Shown in pieces: positions 1 to 3,909 of a DNA stretch of 5,892 nucleotides (its first letter is position 1; the number at the start of each line of letters is the position of its first letter). The stretch is from an uncultured Clostridia bacterium. GTDB taxonomy: Bacteria > Bacillota_A > Clostridia > Oscillospirales > Oscillospiraceae. Below the pieces are notes generated by a model. That model worked only from the letters and a program-made list of their open reading frames with translations, was not told where the DNA came from and did not search any database. Where the stretch lies: contig CAMVGI010000092.1 in NCBI GenBank assembly GCA_947166955.1, forward strand, positions 1 through 5,892. Direction: 5' to 3'. Position numbers and translations under genes: made by a program.

Positions 1-1520
1 AGGATACCGGCCCCCGCTTCGGCAAGCCGACGGCGGTTTGGATCACGCTGCTGTTCCTCCTTTTCTTCACGTCCATGCTCTGGCTCCGCCAGGCGACCAA
101 CAGCACGACGGAAAAGGCGCTGAGCGAATTGAGCCGCCACAGCGAGGCGGAGCTTGCCGAGCACGGCGTCGTGCTGGACAAGCGAGAGGCCGCGGACTCC
201 GTGTATTATCTCCATCAGAAGATGGCTGAGGTCAATCGGGATATCGTGCGCAACAGTTGGGTGCAGATGGGCGTCCTCCTCGTCGCGCTCGCAATCATGT
301 TCAACCTTTACCGCAGCATGATGCAGCGGCAGAAGCAGCAGACGGAGCGGCGCATCAAGGCGGAGGAGAGCAGCCGCGCCAAGAGCACGTTCCTCTCCAA
401 CATGAGCCACGACCTGCGCACGCCGATGAACGCCATCATCGGCTACACCCATCTGGCGAAAAAACTGGACGGCCTGCCGGACGAGGCGACCGACTATCTG
501 GGAAAAATCGACACGTCGAGCCAGCACCTGCTGGCGCTGATCAACGACGTGCTGGATATGAGCCGGATCGAAAACGGCAAGATGGAACTGGAGCCGGAGC
601 GGACGGATCTCGTCGGGGTCATGGACGACGTGCGCGACCTGTTTTCCACGCAGATGCTCACAAAAAGCCTTCGTTATACCGTGGACGCGAGCGGCGTGAC
701 CGACCGGTTCGTGATGTGCGACGGCCTGCGGCTCAACCGCGTGCTGCTGAACCTTGTCAGCAACGCCTACAAGGTCACGCCGGAGGGCGGCGCCGTGACG
801 GTCACGCTCAGGCAAACCGAAACGGCGGCGGACGCCGCGGCCTACGAGCTGCGCGTCAGGGACACCGGCGTCGGCATGAGCAGGGAGTTCGCGGATACGG
901 TCTTTGAGGCGTATTCGCGCGAAAAGACGGCGTCCAAGATCCAGGGCACGGGTCTCGGCATGGCGATCACCAAGAGCATCGTCGACATGATGGGCGGCAC
1001 GGTCACGGTCGAAACGGAGCAGGGCAGGGGCACGGAGTTCATCGTGCGCGTCAGCTTCCCGCTCGCAAAAGAAACGCGGGAGGAGGCCACCGAGCAGGAA
1101 ACTGCGGCAGAGATGGATTTCTCGGGCGTGAAGCTCCTGCTGGCGGACGACAACGAGATCAACCGCGAGATCGCCACGCTGATCTTGGAGGGCGCGGGCT
1201 TCGTGGTCGAGAGCGTCGAGAACGGCAAGCAGGCCTGCGACCGGATCGCGGCGTCCCGCCCGGGCGACTATCGGGCGGTCCTGATGGATATTCAGATGCC
1301 CGTGATGAACGGCTACGAGGCGACGCGGGCGATCCGCGCCCTGCCCGAGCGGGAGCTTGCGTCCATCCCCATCGTCGCGATGACCGCCAACGCGTTCGCG
1401 GAGGACGTTCAGGCCGCGAAGGACGCCGGAATGGACGGGCACATCGCAAAGCCGATCGACATCGACAGGATCATGAAGGAGCTGTCGCGGGTGCTGGGCG
1501 GAAGCGAAGACGCGGTGTGA
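1..1520 (+). CDS. Membrane-bound hybrid sensor histidine kinase with C-terminal receiver domain (5' partial)
   Basis: This protein senses a signal at the membrane, autophosphorylates on His and passes the phosphate to its own receiver Asp. The reading frame is open from base 3 and the true start lies upstream. The ATG at 75 is unlikely: it splits a hydrophobic helix and has no ribosome binding site. Counting from that Met as residue 1, a first membrane helix ends near residue 4, an extracytoplasmic helical stretch of about 55 residues follows, and a second helix spans about 62-79. The HisKA box SHDLRTPMN has the phospho-accepting His112. The ATPase domain has an N-box (NLVSNAYK, 226-233), G1 DTGVG (263-267) and G2 GTGLG (291-295). 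The receiver (about 352-475) has the acidic pair Asp358/Asp359, phospho-acceptor Asp405, Thr437 and Lys459. All key residues are present. No HPt or DNA-binding output domain follows, so a separate partner is expected. The signal is unknown; a link to the peptide genes rests on proximity only. Confidence 0.95.
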   Translation, partial: DTGPRFGKPTAVWITLLFLLFFTSMLWLRQATNSTTEKALSELSRHSEAELAEHGVVLDKREAADSVYYLHQKMAEVNRDIVRNSWVQMGVLLVALAIMFNLYRSMMQRQKQQTERRIKAEESSRAKSTFLSNMSHDLRTPMNAIIGYTHLAKKLDGLPDEATDYLGKIDTSSQHLLALINDVLDMSRIENGKMELEPERTDLVGVMDDVRDLFSTQMLTKSLRYTVDASGVTDRFVMCDGLRLNRVLLNLVSNAYKVTPEGGAVTVTLRQTETAADAAAYELRVRDTGVGMSREFADTVFEAYSREKTASKIQGTGLGMAITKSIVDMMGGTVTVETEQGRGTEFIVRVSFPLAKETREEATEQETAAEMDFSGVKLLLADDNEINREIATLILEGAGFVVESVENGKQACDRIAASRPGDYRAVLMDIQMPVMNGYEATRAIRALPERELASIPIVAMTANAFAEDVQAAKDAGMDGHIAKPIDIDRIMKELSRVLGGSEDAV

Positions 1521-1580
1521 TCGCCGCCGCGAGGGCAAGACCGCCCGCCTCCGGAGCGCGCGGCGCGAAATTTGGACAGA

Positions 1581-1617
1581 AAAGGACTGCGGCGAACGGA
1601 AATCGCCGCAGTCCTTT
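1581..1617. terminator. Probable bidirectional intrinsic terminator between convergent genes
   Basis: A perfect 15-bp inverted repeat (1581-1595 with 1603-1617) encloses a 7-base loop. The arms begin with AAA and end with TTT, so a short U run follows the GC-rich stem in either direction; on the minus strand it extends to TTTT. It sits 60 bp after the kinase stop and 15 bp beyond the stop of the minus-strand peptide gene, the expected place for a shared terminator. The U tract is short, so efficiency is uncertain. Confidence 0.85.
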
Positions 1618-1632
1618 GCTTCGGAAATCGGT

Positions 1633-1821
1633 TCAGGCGTAAGACCCGGGATTGCTATAGTCGTATTTGCAGTCGGGGCAAAGCTCCTTGCCGTCGCGCA
1701 GAAGGTGCTTCTTTTCGCAGCCGCATTTCGGACACTTGGCGCGGATGTTGGCGCCGCCCGCGACCTGCTCCAGCTGCTCGTCGTTCAGCTCGGCGGAACG
1801 ATTCATCTTTTCGTTTTTCAT
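1633..1821 (-). CDS. Double-glycine leader peptide with Cys-rich zinc-ribbon-like core (62 aa)
   Basis: This is a candidate exported peptide precursor. The leader is residues 1-23 and ends in ELNDEQLEQVAGG, the acidic amphipathic motif plus Gly-Gly recognised by C39-peptidase exporters such as the one encoded at 3910. The predicted core of 39 residues (24-62) has five Cys, at 30, 33, 35, 48 and 51, arranged as CPKCGC and CPDC with 14 residues between the two CxxC knuckles. This resembles a small zinc ribbon; disulfides or Cys-based modification are alternatives. The ATG at 1821 is chosen because GAGAGG (minus strand, bases 1836-1831) lies 9 bases before it. A second in-frame Met at residue 6 has no comparable site. 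The gene diverges from the sigma operon and has the same bipartite promoter-like element upstream (1867-1903). The leader call is firm; the function of the core is unknown. Confidence 0.82.
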   Translation of the reverse strand: MKNEKMNRSAELNDEQLEQVAGGANIRAKCPKCGCEKKHLLRDGKELCPDCKYDYSNPGSYA

Positions 1822-1866
1822 ATTGCGTTACCTCTCGTTTCATCGGTTTTGAAGTTGCAACGGGTT

Positions 1867-1903
1867 TCTGTCTGTTGATACGGCGTATGGCTCCATCTGG
1901 CAG
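1867..1903 (-). promoter_or_regulatory. ECF-type promoter candidate for the Cys-rich peptide gene
   Basis: On the minus strand, CTGCCA (1903-1898) is followed after 15 bases by CGTATCAACAGACAGA (1882-1867). The same two blocks with the same spacing occur upstream of the sigma operon on the opposite strand. CGTATC resembles the CGTA-type -10 elements of ECF sigma promoters, and CTGCCA sits in -35 position with slightly short spacing. Transcription would start roughly 50 bases before the peptide ATG. The identical ten bases after CGTATC exceed what a promoter needs, so a shared regulator site is an alternative. Confidence 0.6.
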
Positions 1904-1930
1904 CAGAAAATAAAAAATTTTTAAAATTAA

Positions 1931-1959
1931 TTGCAAAAGGTTTCCGCGAATATTGTAAT
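1931..1959 (+). promoter_or_regulatory. Candidate housekeeping promoter P1 (TTGCAA-N17-TGTAAT)
   Basis: TTGCAA (1931-1936, 4 of 6 bases of the -35 consensus) and TGTAAT (1954-1959, 5 of 6 of the -10) are separated by the optimal 17 bases in A+T-rich DNA reading toward the sigma operon. A run of A/T bases precedes it. It would leave a leader transcript of about 160 bases. This is a match by inspection only. Confidence 0.4.
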
Positions 1960-1998
1960 ACAGACCGCCGAAATACGCAAGAGCCGCAACAAATTATA

Positions 1999-2027
1999 TT
2001 GCAAAAGTCGCTGCCCTATATTAAAAT
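1999..2027 (+). promoter_or_regulatory. Candidate housekeeping promoter P2 (TTGCAA-N17-TAAAAT)
   Basis: TTGCAA (1999-2004) and TAAAAT (2022-2027, 5 of 6 bases of the -10 consensus) are again 17 bases apart. The -35 lies in a 10-base direct repeat, ATTGCAAAAG, found at 1930-1939 and 1998-2007, so P1 and P2 look like a duplicated promoter or operator. P2 could provide basal expression of the sigma operon alongside the ECF-like promoter further downstream. Confidence 0.45.
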
Positions 2028-2070
2028 AAATACGATTATTGTGTCCGGCGAAAAAAATTTCGGGAATTGA

Positions 2071-2107
2071 CTGCCACCTCGGAAAAACCAACGTATCAAC
2101 AGACAGA
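2071..2107 (+). promoter_or_regulatory. ECF-type promoter candidate for the sigma operon (autoregulation)
   Basis: CTGCCA (2071-2076), a 15-base spacer, then CGTATCAACAGACAGA (2092-2107). The second block is a perfect 16-bp inverted copy of 1867-1882, and CTGCCA is repeated at the same offset there, while the spacers differ. It lies immediately before the ribosome binding site at 2116-2123, giving a short 5' leader. ECF sigma factors commonly drive their own operon, and the sigma gene is the second gene downstream, so this is the expected place for an autoregulated promoter. Confidence 0.62.
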
Positions 2108-2128
2108 GGCAGGCGAAAGGAGGACGCC

Positions 2129-2314
2129 GTGACGGAAAAGCAATTGTATCAGGTGTTCGAGCTCCAGCGATTTGCCCCCTCAACGCGGCTGCAGGCGGTC
2201 ATCGACGCCTCGCATGCGCGGACGGCGGCGCAGGAGCTGAACGACGACGAGCTGGAGCTCGTGGCGGCGGGCGCGGCGGAGACGCTGGGAAAGCCGGAGG
2301 AACCGCGGCAATGA
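2129..2314 (+). CDS. Small leader-like protein translationally coupled to the ECF sigma factor (61 aa)
   Basis: I do not recognise a named family. The start is the GTG at 2129, because AAAGGAGG (2116-2123) lies 5 bases before it; the frame is open further upstream, but that extension crosses the promoter-like element and has no ribosome binding site. The N-terminal half (about residues 2-33) contains FELQRFAPSTRLQ. Residues 36-48 read ELNDDELELVAAG, the double-glycine leader motif of the neighbouring peptides but with AAG in place of AGG, followed by a 13-residue hydrophilic tail. There is no membrane segment and no Cys. Its stop overlaps the sigma start in ATGA, so the two are probably translated together. 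It could be a regulator or anti-sigma partner that mimics a leader peptide, or a degenerate precursor; both are inferences. Confidence 0.7.
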   Translation: MTEKQLYQVFELQRFAPSTRLQAVIDASHARTAAQELNDDELELVAAGAAETLGKPEEPRQ

Positions 2315-2793
2315 CGACGGCGGAACAGGAACGGCTCTATGCGGACTATCGCGACAAGGTGCTCTCCTATATCCGCGCTCGCGTGAACGTGCGGGAGGAC
2401 GCGGAGGATCTGTGCGCGGATGTGTTTGAAAAGGCGCTCCGCGCCGCGCCCTCCTTCGACGAATCCCGCGCGTCGGCCGGCACGTGGATCTACGCCATCA
2501 CGCGCAACACCGTGATCGACTACTTCCGCAAAAACAGGGCGCAGGAGGAGCTGCCCGAGGACCTTGAGGACGACGCGCTGCCGGAGGACGACGTGATGCG
2601 CGCCGAGCTGCTTGAGGAGCTGGCGGCGGCGCTGGAGAAGCTGCCCGACGAGTTGACGGACGTCATCGTGCTGCGGTACTGCGATTGCCTGCCGCTCACG
2701 GAAATCGCGGAAAAGCTCGGCATGAGCTACGGCGTGGTCAAGCTGCGCCACCGCAAGGCGCTCGCGGCGCTGAAAACGGCAATGGTCAGGTAA
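2311..2793 (+). CDS. ECF-type RNA polymerase sigma factor (sigma-70 family, 160 aa)
   Basis: This protein directs RNA polymerase to a dedicated promoter set. Sigma region 2 spans about residues 12-77, with the region 2.2-type DAEDLCADVFEKAL (30-43) and the region 2.3/2.4-type GTWIYAITRNTVIDYFRK (57-74). A strongly acidic linker (about 78-98) is followed by sigma region 4 (about 100-158) with a helix-turn-helix at about 127-154 (LPLTEIAEKLGMSYGVVKLR). The two-domain layout and length fit ECF sigma factors. The ATG overlaps the stop of the upstream small gene (ATGA), with GGAGG at 2296-2300 inside that gene. No anti-sigma factor with a membrane helix and zinc motif is adjacent, so control may be transcriptional or through the coupled upstream protein. 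Likely targets, by inference, are the two bipartite elements at 1867-1903 and 2071-2107. Confidence 0.93.
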   Translation: MTTAEQERLYADYRDKVLSYIRARVNVREDAEDLCADVFEKALRAAPSFDESRASAGTWIYAITRNTVIDYFRKNRAQEELPEDLEDDALPEDDVMRAELLEELAAALEKLPDELTDVIVLRYCDCLPLTEIAEKLGMSYGVVKLRHRKALAALKTAMVR

Positions 2794-2822
2794 CAAAGAA
2801 CCGAACAAGGAGGAAAAATAAA

Positions 2823-3083
2823 ATGAGCGAGGAAAAGAAGAACAACGGCATCGAGCTGGACGACGAGGAATTGGAGCAGGCGGCGGGCGGCAGAGCGCGC
2901 AACCTTGCTTACCGCACGGGCGGCGGCATTCAGACGCCGCGCGTGACGAGGACGCCTGCGGCCGGCGGCGGCGCGCAGATCACGCGCCTTCCGGCGACGG
3001 TCGGCGCGGGCGACGCGGCGCAGCAGCTCAGCAAGCTGACGGGGACGCAGCAGGGCGGCCTCTCCGACGTGCAGAAGATTTGA
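2823..3083 (+). CDS. Double-glycine leader precursor with Gly/Thr/Arg-rich core (86 aa)
   Basis: This is a candidate exported peptide precursor. The ATG at 2823 follows AAGGAGG (2807-2813) by 9 bases, 29 bp after the sigma stop; the frame runs open further back through the sigma gene, but only as its shadow. The leader (residues 1-23) ends in ELDDEELEQAAGG, with Gly22-Gly23 as the predicted cleavage point for the C39 exporter. The 63-residue core is basic at its start, has no Cys and is low in large hydrophobics. It holds an imperfect internal repeat, GGGIQTPR (33-40) and GGGAQITR (48-55), 15 residues apart. The core resembles no bacteriocin known to me; without Cys, lanthionine or disulfide chemistry is excluded. 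It could act as an unmodified signal or antimicrobial peptide, or a substrate of an enzyme outside the window. Confidence 0.85.
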   Translation: MSEEKKNNGIELDDEELEQAAGGRARNLAYRTGGGIQTPRVTRTPAAGGGAQITRLPATVGAGDAAQQLSKLTGTQQGGLSDVQKI

Positions 3084-3122
3084 CGCGCGCCTTACGGCAG
3101 AGTTTGGAAGGGAGCGCTTGAT

Positions 3123-3383
3123 ATGAACGAGCATACGAGAGAACTGTTCCAATCCGTGTGGGAATCCCTGACGGCGGAGCAGTTGGAAAGACTGCGGGAG
3201 TGCAAAACGGCGGAGGATTTCGCGGCGATCGCGGCGAAGGAGGGCGTCGAGTTGCCCGACGAGCTGATGGACGTGGTCGCGGGCGGCGGCGTTGTAGACT
3301 TAAAACGGGAGATCGCCCAAATGAGCGGCATTCGCTTAAGGGCCGACGGACAAAAAGCGGGCGCCGGAAGGCTGTCTATCTGA
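3123..3383 (+). CDS. Nif11-like leader peptide precursor (86 aa)
   Basis: This is a second candidate exported precursor, with a longer leader than its neighbour. Residues 1-55 have the Nif11/NHLP-type pattern: a helical stretch with LTAEQLERLRECKTAEDF (16-33), then ELPDELMDVVAGG (43-55) ending in the Gly-Gly cleavage motif. The predicted core of about 31 residues (56-86) is basic, has no Cys, and starts with a further Gly. The only Cys of the protein (Cys28) is in the leader. AAGGGAG at 3108-3114 lies 8 bases before the ATG, and the gene is 39 bp after the previous one. Nif11-like leaders normally feed RiPP-modifying enzymes and PCAT exporters; here only the exporter is visible. The fate of the core is unknown. 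Confidence 0.85.
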   Translation: MNEHTRELFQSVWESLTAEQLERLRECKTAEDFAAIAAKEGVELPDELMDVVAGGGVVDLKREIAQMSGIRLRADGQKAGAGRLSI

Positions 3384-3418
3384 CGCGTACGGCTGCGCGC
3401 GGCGCATGAACGGCGGAG

Positions 3419-3467
3419 ATACGGGAGAAACCGCACCGAAAGGCGTGGTGTCTCCCTGTTCCCGTAT
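3419..3467 (+). other. Intercistronic RNA hairpin between precursor genes and export genes
   Basis: An 8-bp perfect inverted repeat, ATACGGGA (3419-3426) and TCCCGTAT (3460-3467), encloses a weaker inner stem capped by GAAA; GGGAGA can also pair with TCTCCC next to it. It occupies the 113-bp gap between the second precursor gene and the first membrane-stub gene, the longest gap inside the operon. No U tract follows, so a classical intrinsic terminator is unlikely. It may protect or process the upstream message so that precursors are made in excess over exporter parts. Confidence 0.5.
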
Positions 3468-3496
3468 ATAAGGCGGGATAAAAAGGAGAGCTTTTT

Positions 3497-3670
3497 ATGG
3501 CAGAGGAACAGAAACAGATCTTTCGGCAGGAAAGCCTGGATCGCATTGCGTCGCCGGAGCAGACGGACGATTATCTCCGCCTGCCGTCCCCGAGCGCGTG
3601 GCTCATTGTCGGCGCGTGCGCGCTGCTGGCCGCGGGCGCGGCGGCGTGGCAGGCGTTCGGCGCGTTTTGA
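3497..3670 (+). CDS. HlyD N-terminal-stub-like single-pass membrane protein 1 (57 aa)
   Basis: This short protein has a polar N-terminus of about 33 residues, one membrane helix (about 34-50, rich in Ala and Leu) and a seven-residue tail ending GAF. The segment IFRQESLDRIASPEQTDDYL (8-27) followed by LPSPSAW (29-35) closely resembles the start of NHLM-type bacteriocin HlyD secretion proteins as I know them: FR..aLerl.SPEqLd, a few residues, SP..W, then the helix. The adaptor body that should follow (coiled coil, lipoyl and barrel domains) is absent; the stop is followed after 13 bp by the next gene. AAGGAG precedes the ATG at 3497 at normal spacing. Likely an accessory or regulatory membrane part of the exporter; a remnant is the alternative, though the frame and ribosome binding site are intact. 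Confidence 0.78.
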   Translation: MAEEQKQIFRQESLDRIASPEQTDDYLRLPSPSAWLIVGACALLAAGAAAWQAFGAF

Positions 3671-3683
3671 GGGGGGAGAAACG

Positions 3684-3899
3684 ATGGAAGAGAACAAGAA
3701 CGAACGGACCCGCGTGACCTCTCCCACGGAGCTGAACAGCTATATCCGCGTGTCTTCCCCCGTCGTGTGGGTGGTGCTGGCGCTGGTGATCGTGTGCCTC
3801 GCAGCGGTGATCGCGTGGGGCGTTTTCGGCACGCTGGACGTCACGGACGCCGCCGGAAACGTAACGAGCGTGCATCCCATCACGTTTGTGACGAACTGA
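3684..3899 (+). CDS. HlyD N-terminal-stub-like single-pass membrane protein 2 (71 aa)
   Basis: This is a paralogue of the preceding gene product. RVTSPTELNSYIRVSSPVVW (10-29) aligns without gaps to residues 16-35 of stub 1, sharing R, SP, Y, R, SP and W, and the match runs on to W..FG after the helix: about 13 identities in 43 by eye. One membrane helix spans about 27-46. An outside tail of about 22 residues (LDVTDAAGNVTSVHPITFVT, 51-70) corresponds to where a HlyD protein would start its first beta strands, and then it stops. GGGGGGAG lies just before the ATG. It sits 13 bp after stub 1 and 10 bp before the exporter, which supports a joint role in the export complex. No catalytic motif is visible. 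Confidence 0.8.
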   Translation: MEENKNERTRVTSPTELNSYIRVSSPVVWVVLALVIVCLAAVIAWGVFGTLDVTDAAGNVTSVHPITFVTN

Positions 3900-3909
3900 G
3901 GAGAGCGCT

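Larger units (their letters stand above)
1822..2128. promoter_or_regulatory. Divergent regulatory intergenic region
   Basis: This 307-bp gap separates the minus-strand Cys-rich peptide gene from the plus-strand sigma operon, and I see no credible gene in it. About 1900-2060 is strikingly A+T-rich compared with the flanking coding sequence. It holds two copies of a bipartite ECF-promoter-like element facing opposite ways, two housekeeping-type promoter candidates reading toward the sigma operon, and three copies of the palindrome TTGCAA (1855-1860, 1931-1936, 1999-2004). Confidence 0.75.

Noticed and set aside
75..77. ATG at 75 as the start of the histidine kinase
   Set aside because: The frame is open to base 3 and encodes the first part of a hydrophobic helix that this start would cut; no ribosome binding site precedes it.
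1655..1936. Minus-strand 93-codon frame overlapping the Cys-rich peptide gene in another frame
   Set aside because: Its start lies upstream of the promoter-like element with no ribosome binding site, and its product lacks the leader motif that supports the 62-aa reading.
2049..2062. Small dyad CGAAA-AAAA-TTTCG as an operator
   Set aside because: The 5-bp arms in an A/T run are too short to separate from chance.
2039..2128. Upstream extension of the 61-aa gene to a TTG at 2039
   Set aside because: It has no ribosome binding site and would run through the conserved promoter-like element; GTG at 2129 has AAAGGAGG 5 bases before it.
2149..2808. Minus-strand 219-codon frame across the leader-like and sigma genes
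   Set aside because: It is antisense to a sigma factor with recognisable regions 2 and 4; its Arg/His/Val-rich product has no motif.
3419..3467. Reading the intercistronic hairpin as a rho-independent terminator ending the operon
   Set aside because: No T run follows the stem, and three co-directional, tightly spaced genes continue downstream.
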